Of a stretch of DNA of 36,281 bases, positions 8,528 through 15,231 are shown piece after piece. Positions within the stretch are counted from its first letter, which is position 1; each line of letters begins with the position of its first letter. The DNA is taken from positions 1 through 36,281 of the forward strand of contig JAKFFO010000122.1 of NCBI GenBank assembly GCA_036675035.1, given 5' to 3'. Source of the stretch: MESE01 sp036675035. GTDB lineage: Bacteria > Pseudomonadota > Gammaproteobacteria > Burkholderiales > Burkholderiaceae_D. The translations under genes and the position numbers were made by a program. The notes under the pieces are model-generated. The model made no database searches, had not been told where the DNA came from, and was given only the letters and a program-made list of their open reading frames with translations.

Positions 8528-8760
8528 TAGACTTTATGCCAGATGGTTATTTCGTATAGATAATCGGGGCGTGCGTCGACACTGTACTGAAAGCCGTTCG
8601 TGTCGAGTATCCGGTACAGCGGCCGAGGCTCGCGATCGATCAGCATGCACAACCGCTGCCCCTGTTTCATTTGCGACAATGCGTCCAGCACTCGCTCCAG
8701 CGGCTCGGGCGGCTCAAGTCCGCACACGTCCAGGGTAATGTTTTGTTCCATAGGCCTCAT
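8527..8760 (-). CDS. DUF2249 domain protein
   Basis: A 77-aa single-domain protein matching the DUF2249 pattern: LDVCGLEPPEPLERVLDALS at the start, then a G-Q-x-L strand and a C-terminal YEITIWHK-type strand. The fold is TusA-like and small, and the family often sits beside hemerythrin-like and nitrogen-oxide genes. Its ATG overlaps the stop of the upstream hemerythrin gene (ATGA, 8757-8760), which implies translational coupling. A second in-frame ATG lies three codons in. Its biochemical function is not established. A heme-delivery or sulfur-transfer accessory role would be a guess. Confidence 0.85.
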   Translation of the reverse strand: MRPMEQNITLDVCGLEPPEPLERVLDALSQMKQGQRLCMLIDREPRPLYRILDTNGFQYSVDARPDYLYEITIWHKV

Positions 8761-9212
8761 TCGATGTAATTGACCGCACCAATCTCGCTCATCGTGCCGA
8801 TGACTTCAGCACGCCGGTCGGACAGGACGCGGTCGGTCATCACGTAAAGAATGCTTTCTTCCTTCATGTTGTGTTGATGCAGCATGATACGCAAGGTATC
8901 GGCATGGCCGAAAAAGTTGTCGGCGTCGCGCAAGCTGACCGCTTCCGACACGCGCCTGATGATATCGCGGATATGCTGATGCTCCATGCGCATCACGCTG
9001 GTCGGTCCCGCGCTGTTCCCGGTTGCCTGCTCAAACTCGATGAACAGCACCGTTTCTTCCATCGCGAAATGTCGCTCCATGGCGCGCTCGAAATCTTCGC
9101 ACGCAGTTTGGGCTGATTCCCATTTTTGCTGTGTGACTTCCAGTTCCATTTGCGCCAGCAGGTCATCGCAGCGCGTGTGGTCGGTACCGAGAAAAATACT
9201 GATTGTGTTCAT
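8757..9212 (-). CDS. Hemerythrin HHE-domain protein
   Basis: A 151-aa four-helix-bundle diiron protein. Ligand pattern visible in order: H near the N-terminus (GTDHTRCD), H...E in MERHFAMEETVLF, H in MRMEHQHIRDI, and H...E in MLHQHNMKEESILY. Family members bind O2 or NO or sense them, and several protect against NO. The start at 9212 is chosen over the upstream ATG at 9248 because GGAG sits correctly before it. It is the first gene of the operon with the DUF2249 and membrane-protein genes. A possible FNR/DNR box lies 58-71 bp upstream of the start, with a fitting -10 (GAGAAT, 9246-9241). Confidence 0.88.
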   Translation of the reverse strand: MNTISIFLGTDHTRCDDLLAQMELEVTQQKWESAQTACEDFERAMERHFAMEETVLFIEFEQATGNSAGPTSVMRMEHQHIRDIIRRVSEAVSLRDADNFFGHADTLRIMLHQHNMKEESILYVMTDRVLSDRRAEVIGTMSEIGAVNYIE

Positions 9213-9240
9213 GCCAGTGCTCCATGCTTGACCGTGTTTC

Positions 9241-9312
9241 ATTCTCACACCGATGCAAGGTCAATATCCTTGATGCAGGTTAAGGAATCCCGGGCGTCTT
9301 GGCAGTTATAGT
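9241..9312. promoter_or_regulatory. Candidate bidirectional FNR/DNR promoter
   Basis: A box TTGAT-GCAG-GTTAA (9270-9283) matches 8 of 10 consensus positions. A -10-like hexamer lies 33 bp from its centre on each side: TATAGT at 9307-9312 toward the ubiquinone operon, and GAGAAT (reverse strand of 9241-9246) toward the hemerythrin operon. The position fits class II activation in either direction. The right half-site is imperfect, so this is less certain than the boxes at 20662, 20927 and 31123. Confidence 0.5.
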
Positions 9313-9399
9313 CGCTGCAACCAAATCACAGTACGCGCCGGGCAGCGTAGCGGAATCCTGTTTTGACCGGCGCCGCCCGCAGGGTTCCACGGAATATCC

Positions 9400-10605
9400 G
9401 TGGCCGTCAAAATGAGAACAGGAATACGCTTGTTGCAAACCGCATTCAAAAAGCTACAGATCAACGGAAAGTCGATGTTGCCGGTCGTGCAAGGTGGCAT
9501 GGGTGTCGGCGTGTCCGCGCACCGTCTGGCCGGCAATGTCGCAAGGAACGGCGCAGTCGGCACGATTTCCAGCGTCGACCTGCGCCGGCATCATAAGGAT
9601 TTGATGGCGCAAACCGGGAAATCGCGCGACAAGGAGCTGATCAACGCCGTCAATTTGGTCGCGCTCGATCGGGAGCTCCATGCCGCGCGGGAAATCGCCG
9701 CTGGAAACGGCATGATTGCCGTTAATATCATGCGCGCAGTTGCCGAATATGCATCTTATGTACGCCAATCCTGCGAGAGCGGTGCCGATGCGGTGGTGGT
9801 CGGCGCCGGCTTGCCACTCGATCTGCCGGAGCTGACTGCCGATTTTCCCGATGTGGCACTGATTCCGATCCTGTCGGACGTGCGCGGCATTGCGCTGGTG
9901 CTGAAGAAGTGGATGCGGAAAAACCGATTGCCGAGTGCGATCGTGATCGAGAATCCGCGTTATGCCGCCGGGCATCTGGGTGCCGCCGGACTGGGCAACA
10001 TCGACGATCCGCATTTTGCGTTTCCGGTCGTGCTGGAGGGTACGTTTGAACTGTTCAAACAGCTCGGCATCGAACGGGAAAACATCCCGCTGATTACCGG
10101 TGGCGGAATCCATTCGCACGAGCAAGTGTGCAAATTGTTTGCGCTTGGAGCCAGCGCGGTTCAGCTTGGTACGCCGTTCGCCGTGACGCAGGAAGGCGAT
10201 GCGCATCCGAATTTCAAGAAAGTGCTGGCCGATGCAAAGCCGGAAGATATCGTTACCTTCATGAGCGTGGCCGGTCTGCCGGCTCGCGCGGTGCGTACGC
10301 CATGGCTGGCCAATTATCTGGAAAAGGAAGCCAAGCTGCAGCGCCTCGCCAAACCCAAGCCGTGCACGGTCGGATTCGACTGCCTGCATCAGTGCGGCTT
10401 GCGCGACGGGATTGCGAAATGGGGACAGTTCTGCATCGACACGCAACTGGCGTTTGCATTGGCCGGAGACGTCAAGCGCGGCTTGTTCTTTCGCGGCTCC
10501 GAGCCGCTTCCGTTCGGCAACGCGATACGGCCGGTGCGCGAACTGATCGAATACCTGCTGACCGGATTGAAGCCGGCCATGCCGCAACCGGTTGCGGCCG
10601 CGTGA
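9400..10605 (+). CDS. Nitronate monooxygenase-like FMN oxidoreductase with C-terminal Cys cluster
   Basis: A 401-aa TIM-barrel flavoprotein of the NMO / 2-nitropropane dioxygenase / FabK-like family. The N-terminal QGGMGVGVS motif, the phosphate-binding ITGGGIHS and GASAVQLGTPFA are visible. Family enzymes oxidise nitronates or act as NAD(P)H:quinone or enoyl reductases, and the substrate cannot be read from sequence. The C-terminal part (~320-400) is longer than in simple NMOs and carries four cysteines: C322, C328, C332 and C345. These could bind an Fe-S cluster or zinc. The start is taken as GTG 9400, preceded by GGA; ATG 9412 is an alternative. It is the first gene of the ubiUV-trhA-ubiT operon, so a quinone-related role is an attractive inference. 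Confidence 0.85.
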   Translation: MAVKMRTGIRLLQTAFKKLQINGKSMLPVVQGGMGVGVSAHRLAGNVARNGAVGTISSVDLRRHHKDLMAQTGKSRDKELINAVNLVALDRELHAAREIAAGNGMIAVNIMRAVAEYASYVRQSCESGADAVVVGAGLPLDLPELTADFPDVALIPILSDVRGIALVLKKWMRKNRLPSAIVIENPRYAAGHLGAAGLGNIDDPHFAFPVVLEGTFELFKQLGIERENIPLITGGGIHSHEQVCKLFALGASAVQLGTPFAVTQEGDAHPNFKKVLADAKPEDIVTFMSVAGLPARAVRTPWLANYLEKEAKLQRLAKPKPCTVGFDCLHQCGLRDGIAKWGQFCIDTQLAFALAGDVKRGLFFRGSEPLPFGNAIRPVRELIEYLLTGLKPAMPQPVAAA

Positions 10606-10648
10606 TCGCGGCACCCGTCCATTCATCCATCCTGGAGTTGCCGATCTG

Positions 10649-11698
10649 ATGCCAATGTCACCACCGGAACCGCATGAACTCGGTGCGTCGCGATCACCAT
10701 TGATGGAACTGGTCTGCCCGGCCGGCAGCCTGCCCGCGCTGAAGGCCGCGATCGACAACGGTGCCGATTGCGTCTACCTCGGGTTTCGCGATGCAACCAA
10801 TGCCCGCAATTTTGCCGGACTCAATTTCAGCGATGCCGCGATCAGCGAAGGTATCCGTTACGCCCATGCCAGAGGGCGCAAGGTTCTGCTGGCGCTCAAC
10901 ACTTATCCTCAGCCGGCCGGCTGGGCGCTGTGGCGCACCGCAATCGACCGTGCGGCGGAATCCGGCATCGATGCGGTGATCCTGGCCGATCCGGGGCTGA
11001 TGCAGTATGCAGCCGCGACACATCCGGAGTTGCGCCTGCATCTTTCCGTGCAGGGGTCAGCCACCAATTACGAGGCGATCAATTTCTATCACGAGCACTT
11101 CGGGGTCGCCCGCGCCGTTCTGCCGCGCGTGCTGTCGCTGGCGCAGGTCGAGCAGGTGATGGGGAAGACACCGGTCGAGATCGAAGTATTCGGTTTCGGC
11201 AGCCTGTGTGTGATGGTCGAAGGACGCTGCGCATTGTCGTCGTATGTGACCGGCGAATCGCCGAATACGCACGGCGTATGCTCGCCGGCCAAATCGGTAC
11301 GCTGGCAGCAGACACCGCAAGGGTTGGAGTCGCGGCTGAACGGCGTGCTGATCGATCGCTACGCGGACGGTGAAAACGCCGGCTATCCGACGCTGTGCAA
11401 GGGACGCTTCGATGTGGCAGATGAAAATTACTATGCAATCGAAGAGCCGACCAGCCTGAACACGCTGGAGATACTGCCGCAGCTGATGAAAATCGGCGTG
11501 CGCGCAGTCAAGATCGAGGGACGCCAGCGCAGTCCGGCCTATGTTGCGCAGGTGACCCGCGTATGGCGCGAGGCGATCGATAACTGCACCTCCAGCACGC
11601 AACGCTACTCGGTCAAGCCGGCATGGATGAACGAACTCGACAAGGTGGCAGAAGGGCAGCAGCACACGCTGGGCGCCTACCACCGGCCATGGAAATGA
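10649..11698 (+). CDS. ubiU: O2-independent ubiquinone hydroxylase subunit UbiU
   Basis: Peptidase-U32 family protein that with UbiV forms an Fe-S heterodimer for hydroxylation of the ubiquinone ring without O2 (established for E. coli UbiUV). From Met19 the sequence reads MELVCPAGSLPALKAAIDNG and colinearly matches E. coli UbiU. The four cluster cysteines C187, C194, C211 and C250 fall at exactly the E. coli numbering (169/176/193/232) if counted from Met19. ATG 10649 has a distant GGAG. ATG 10703 (Met19) would give the standard 331 aa but lacks a visible ribosome site, so the start is uncertain. It is followed 31 bp later by ubiV. Confidence 0.95.
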   Translation: MPMSPPEPHELGASRSPLMELVCPAGSLPALKAAIDNGADCVYLGFRDATNARNFAGLNFSDAAISEGIRYAHARGRKVLLALNTYPQPAGWALWRTAIDRAAESGIDAVILADPGLMQYAAATHPELRLHLSVQGSATNYEAINFYHEHFGVARAVLPRVLSLAQVEQVMGKTPVEIEVFGFGSLCVMVEGRCALSSYVTGESPNTHGVCSPAKSVRWQQTPQGLESRLNGVLIDRYADGENAGYPTLCKGRFDVADENYYAIEEPTSLNTLEILPQLMKIGVRAVKIEGRQRSPAYVAQVTRVWREAIDNCTSSTQRYSVKPAWMNELDKVAEGQQHTLGAYHRPWK

Positions 11699-11729
11699 AA
11701 ACTGCTTCAACCGTTCAGGAGGGCGTATC

Positions 11730-12620
11730 TTGAAAATTGCGCTGGGTCCTTTGCAATACTACTGGCCGCGCGATACCGTCATCGGCTTTTACGATACCGT
11801 CGCCGGCGCGCCGGTCGATATCGTGTATCTCGGCGAGACCGTATGCTCGCGGCGCCACGAATTGCGGCTCGCCGACTGGCTCGATATCGCCGGACGGCTC
11901 GAAGCGGCCGGCAAGGACGTGGTGCTCTCCACCCAGGTGCTGATCGAGTCCGGATCGGACCTGACCACGCTGCGCCGGATCACCGACAACGGGCGATTCC
12001 TGGTCGAAGCCAACGACATGGGCGCGGTGCACTGCGTGGAAAACAAGGTTCCGTTTATCGCCGGACCGCATCTGAATATCTACAGTGCACCGACGCTGGC
12101 ACTGATGGCACAGCTGGGGGCCAAACGCTGGGTGATGCCGCTCGAAATGGCACGCGACGGCCTGGCGCAATTGCAGACGGACCGGCCCGCGGGAATGGAA
12201 ACCGAAGTGTTTGCTTACGGCCGCATGCCGCTCGCGTTTTCCGCACGCTGCTTTACCGCGCGCAATCGCAACCTGCCAAAGGACGATTGCCGCTTCAGCT
12301 GCATCGATTATCCGGACGGGCTGCTGATGGAAACGCGCGAGAAACAGGCATTCCTGATACTGAACGGGATCCAGACGCAATCGGCGCTGGTGTACAACCT
12401 GGTCAACGAGCTTGATGCGATGCGCGAGCTGGGTGTGGATGTGGTGCGCATCAGTCCGCAATCGGCACATACAGTAGAAATCGTCGGTTTGATGCATGCC
12501 GTTGTGACCGGACAAATCAACCCAACCGATGCGTTCAAGCAGATGCAGCCGCTGATGCCGGACGCGCCGTGCAACGGATTCTGGCATGGCAGGCCCGGCC
12601 TCGAAAAAATGGTGGCATAA
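11730..12620 (+). CDS. ubiV: O2-independent ubiquinone hydroxylase subunit UbiV
   Basis: Partner of UbiU, 296 aa, peptidase-U32 fold with a 4Fe-4S cluster. The four ligand cysteines are seen: C39 (GETVCSRRHELR), C174, C187 and C191 (SARCFTARN...DDCRFSC). The spacing of the last three equals that of E. coli UbiV (180/193/197). The start is TTG 11730, preceded by a strong AGGAGGG, and it gives the family N-terminus KIALGPLQYYWPR. No ATG fits better. It lies in the same operon as ubiU and precedes trhA by 14 bp. Confidence 0.95.
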   Translation: MKIALGPLQYYWPRDTVIGFYDTVAGAPVDIVYLGETVCSRRHELRLADWLDIAGRLEAAGKDVVLSTQVLIESGSDLTTLRRITDNGRFLVEANDMGAVHCVENKVPFIAGPHLNIYSAPTLALMAQLGAKRWVMPLEMARDGLAQLQTDRPAGMETEVFAYGRMPLAFSARCFTARNRNLPKDDCRFSCIDYPDGLLMETREKQAFLILNGIQTQSALVYNLVNELDAMRELGVDVVRISPQSAHTVEIVGLMHAVVTGQINPTDAFKQMQPLMPDAPCNGFWHGRPGLEKMVA

Positions 12621-12634
12621 CCCGGAACCGGCAT

Positions 12635-13252
12635 ATGCATCACGGAGAGAAGTTCAACAGCATCAGTCACATCGCCGGCGCGGTCCTGGCGATCGCCGGT
12701 GCGATTGCGCTGATCGTGCCGGCGGCGCAACTGGGTGATCCATGGAAGATCGTCAGCTTCAGCATCTACGGCGCAATGCTGCTGGCGCTGTATGTCACAT
12801 CGTCGCTCTATCACAGTACGCGCGGCCGTTCCAAGGATATCCTGCGCAAGCTCGATCACTGCGCGATTTACCTGCTGATTGCCGGCAGCTACACGCCATT
12901 CACGCTGGTCACATTGCGCGGCCCCTGGGGCTGGTCGCTGTTCGGCACGGTATGGGGTCTGGCATTGCTCGGGATCGTGCAGGAAATCTGGCTGGCCAAA
13001 GGCAAGCGCATTCTCTCGCTGGTGATCTACGTCGTGATGGGATGGCTGGCGCTGATTGCTGCGGTACCCCTGCTCGGCGAATTGAAAACAGAAGGCTTCC
13101 TGTGGCTGGCGGCGGGCGGGCTCATTTATACCGTCGGGATCGTGTTTTACGCGACCGACCACCGGCTGCGGCATGGGCATGGCATCTGGCACCTGTTCGT
13201 ACTCGGCGGCAGCGCCTGCCATTACTTTACCGTGCTGTTTTATGTCGCATAG
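12635..13252 (+). CDS. trhA: TrhA / hemolysin III (PAQR-like) membrane protein
   Basis: A 205-aa protein with seven hydrophobic helices. Family motifs are present: EKFNSISHIAGA at the N-terminus, SSLYHS, LDHCAIYLLIAGSYTPF in the middle and GHGIWHLFVLGGSACHYF at the end. The conserved His/Asp residues resemble the zinc site of the PAQR and alkaline-ceramidase (CREST) superfamily. The family has been linked to membrane homeostasis in bacteria, and hemolysin activity is doubtful. The start at 12635 is chosen for GGAA at proper spacing, over the upstream frame that overlaps ubiV. Its place between ubiV and ubiT, with gaps of 14 and 24 bp, means it is co-transcribed with the anaerobic ubiquinone genes. 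Confidence 0.9.
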   Translation: MHHGEKFNSISHIAGAVLAIAGAIALIVPAAQLGDPWKIVSFSIYGAMLLALYVTSSLYHSTRGRSKDILRKLDHCAIYLLIAGSYTPFTLVTLRGPWGWSLFGTVWGLALLGIVQEIWLAKGKRILSLVIYVVMGWLALIAAVPLLGELKTEGFLWLAAGGLIYTVGIVFYATDHRLRHGHGIWHLFVLGGSACHYFTVLFYVA

Positions 13253-13276
13253 AAAACCCTCGCGAAAGAATATCCA

Positions 13277-13765
13277 ATGAATCCGGACCGTTACCAAGTG
13301 CCAGACCCGATCGGCAGGTTGCTGTCGAAATTACCCGCTTATCCGGGTTCGCTGCTATTCGTTGCCGGTCTCAACCTGGCATTGGTCAGGCATCTGCCAC
13401 CGGACGTGCAACAGTCGCTGACAGGAAAGAAGCTGCGCATCACGGTGAAGGATGCGCAACTGGTGTTCGATTTCATCTGGCGGGAAAACACCTTTGCAGC
13501 ATGCCGCCACATTGCTGATGCGGACTTGACGATCGGTGCCACTGCCCATGATTTCGTGTTGCTTGCGCAGCGCCTGGAAGACCCGGACACGCTTTTTTTC
13601 AGCCGCCGCCTGAGTATGGAAGGCGATACCGAGTTTGGGCTGCTGGTAAAAAACACGCTCGATGCGATCGAATCTCCGCTGTTCGATCCGCAACGGCTGA
13701 CGCCCGGCCGCGTGCTCAAACGGTTCGCGCCGGCATTTGGCCGGACAAAACAATCAGCGGATTGA
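13277..13765 (+). CDS. ubiT: Ubiquinone biosynthesis accessory factor UbiT (SCP2 domain)
   Basis: A 162-aa protein with an SCP2 sterol-carrier-like domain (~35-135, LRITVKDAQLVFDFIW, then ADLTIGATAHDFVLLAQ and the end motif FFSRRLSMEGDTEFGLLVKN). This is the UbiT/YhbT signature. UbiT is thought to bind lipophilic ubiquinone precursors and supports anaerobic ubiquinone synthesis together with UbiU and UbiV, which lie just upstream. The ATG follows GAAAG. A 19-bp gap leads to the DGC-domain gene. Confidence 0.93.
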   Translation: MNPDRYQVPDPIGRLLSKLPAYPGSLLFVAGLNLALVRHLPPDVQQSLTGKKLRITVKDAQLVFDFIWRENTFAACRHIADADLTIGATAHDFVLLAQRLEDPDTLFFSRRLSMEGDTEFGLLVKNTLDAIESPLFDPQRLTPGRVLKRFAPAFGRTKQSAD

Positions 13766-13784
13766 ATATTGCGAGGTTTCGATC

Positions 13785-14243
13785 ATGAGCAAAGACAGAA
13801 AAAGCCTGCCCCTTGTTTATTCCTGCTCCGGATGTTCGAGTGCCGCGCAGCTGGCAAACCATGTCGCGCTTCAGCTGGACCGGCGCGGCGTGGCGGAAAT
13901 GTCATGTATCGCCGGCGTCGGCGGCGATGTGCCGTCACTGGTGAAAGTCGCGAAATCGGGCCGGCCGATCGTGGTTCTCGATGGCTGCCCGCTGATGTGC
14001 GCAAAGAAATGCCTGGAGAAGCACGAGGTCGAACCGGAGATGCATCTGCAATTGGGCGAGCATGGCGTGAAAAAGCGCTTTCACGCGGATTTCGATCACG
14101 ACCAGGCCGAACAGATCGTTGCCATGGTGACGGACGGCATCGCCAACCGCAAGCCTGCGCCGGCCGCAGAGCCGGTACAACCGGAATCCGATCACGCATC
14201 GGATGACGACCTTTACGAATCGGTCGGCAAGGTAGATCGGTGA
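13785..14243 (+). CDS. DGC-domain putative zinc-binding protein
   Basis: A 152-aa protein of the DGC family, named after the conserved Asp-Gly-Cys seen here as VLDGCPLMCAKKC. Further cysteines are CSGCSS near the N-terminus and MSCIAGVGG in the middle, giving a metal-binding set. The C-terminal ~25 residues are acidic and Pro-rich. The family's function is unknown and zinc binding is predicted from the cysteines. The start at 13785 has GAGG eight bases upstream, better than the in-frame ATG at 13737 that overlaps ubiT. Probably the last gene of the operon. Confidence 0.85.
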   Translation: MSKDRKSLPLVYSCSGCSSAAQLANHVALQLDRRGVAEMSCIAGVGGDVPSLVKVAKSGRPIVVLDGCPLMCAKKCLEKHEVEPEMHLQLGEHGVKKRFHADFDHDQAEQIVAMVTDGIANRKPAPAAEPVQPESDHASDDDLYESVGKVDR

Positions 14244-14665
14244 ACTGCAGCTCTATCGGATTTGCCTAAGCGGGCCTGACCGGCGCCGCCGATCGCCTCT
14301 GATTTCAGCGCTGGGGATTTCCGAACGAGTGCGTTCGCATACGGATTCGTCGTACGCGAACAGATCGCCGGTGTGAGCGATGGGTTCCGGCGACTCGACT
14401 GCGCAGCCGTGAGGGCGTGCTTCCCACCGCAATGCCGTACGCCCGGTACTTCCGGAATCAGGCACATCGGCCAGCGCTCTGTGGTTCGTGAGTTTGCTGC
14501 CAGGCGCGGCGCGCAGTCCAGTTTCCCAAATGGTCGATACCGGTGCCGCCTCACTCAAGACCATGTTTGAGAAAATCGTCCGTGGTGCAAATCGAAGAGC
14601 GACTGGCGCTGCGGCGATCTGCAACCTCGGCCGAAATGAACGCGTAGCGGCTGGTGGACTGCTCG
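14244..14665. other. 422-bp gap without a recognisable gene
   Basis: Open frames exist on both strands (for example 14253-14687 minus), but they resemble no known family and lack ribosome sites. A hairpin with an 11-bp stem (one mismatch) and a 7-nt loop lies at 14333-14361. It is not followed by a T-run in either direction, so it is not a standard terminator. Confidence 0.4.
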
Positions 14666-14926
14666 TCAGCCGCCACAGCCGCCGCAACAGCTTCCTTGCT
14701 TGGCATCGATCTCTTTTTGTATGTCCTGGCTGAAGCCCGCCTTTGCAAGCGCTGCAAACAATTCCTGCGGCGCGGTTTTTTGCTCGTCGAATTCCACGAC
14801 CGCATTCTCGTCCTTGTATGACACCTTGACGGCCTGGACACCGCCGACGCGCGTGAGCGCACGGATCACGTCCACGGTCGATTCTTCCGAGGTCATTCCG
14901 GTTACTTTAAGAGTTTCTGTATGCAT
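14666..14926 (-). CDS. HMA-fold protein lacking the CxxC, with CCGGCGG tail
   Basis: An 86-aa protein with the ferredoxin-like heavy-metal-associated fold: LKVTGMTSEESTVDVIRALT at the front, GVQAVKVSYKDENAVVEFDE in the middle and LFAALAKAGF at the end. The metal loop that is normally GMTCxxC reads GMTSEES, so both ligand cysteines are gone. The only cysteines are in the C-terminal tail CCGGCGG. It has a clear ribosome site (AAGGAAG). A TTGAT-type FNR/DNR box (15059-15072, one mismatch) with a possible -10 (TACCAT, reverse strand of 15030-15035) lies upstream. It is divergent from nnrS, so a role in NO or copper biology is possible but unproven. Confidence 0.82.
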   Translation of the reverse strand: MHTETLKVTGMTSEESTVDVIRALTRVGGVQAVKVSYKDENAVVEFDEQKTAPQELFAALAKAGFSQDIQKEIDAKQGSCCGGCGG

Positions 14927-15029
14927 GATGCTTCCTTTGCCGAAGTGTTAAAAAACAAGTGCTCGACCGCAGATCGTCGATTGGGAAATTGATTTGCGAT
15001 GCGTGTGATTAAAGCCAGGTGGTGCGTCC

Positions 15030-15072
15030 ATGGTAGTGCGGTAGCAGCGGTCGGAAGAATGATTCACATCAA
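15030..15072 (-). promoter_or_regulatory. Candidate FNR/DNR box upstream of the HMA-fold gene
   Basis: ATGAT-TCAC-ATCAA (15059-15072) matches nine of ten consensus positions. On the minus strand a TACCAT hexamer at 15035-15030 is about 33 bp from the box centre, consistent with class II activation of the small HMA-fold gene. No -10 fits toward nnrS at the same distance. Confidence 0.45.
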
Positions 15073-15181
15073 GGATTTCCCGGCAATAGCCGGCCGATGC
15101 AGCCGTTGCGTCATTCGCGCCGGAATACTTTCCATATTGCATACGCGCCTCGATATAAATGCATTTAAATATTGATTTCGC

Positions 15182-15218
15182 TTGAACCAGACTATAACAT
15201 ACACTTTAAATACATGTT
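15182..15218 (+). promoter_or_regulatory. nnrS promoter with NsrR-like operator
   Basis: Positions 15196-15218 form a 23-bp near-palindrome whose halves read AACATACACTT and AAATACATGTT. It matches the NsrR consensus (AANATGCATTT-N-AAATGCATNTT, recalled) at most fixed positions, with G-to-A changes on both sides. A -35-like TTGAAC (15182-15187) and a -10-like TTTAAA (15205-15210, 17-bp spacing) place the site over the -10, as expected for repression. A second half-site (ATGCATTTAAAT) lies at 15159-15170. Confidence 0.6.
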
Positions 15219-15231
15219 TAAAGAGGCTGCC

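Noticed and set aside
14213..14687. Two minus-strand open frames (113 and 144 codons) in the gap after the DGC gene
   Set aside because: No ribosome site or recognisable family, and they overlap the HMA-fold gene; coding was not supported.
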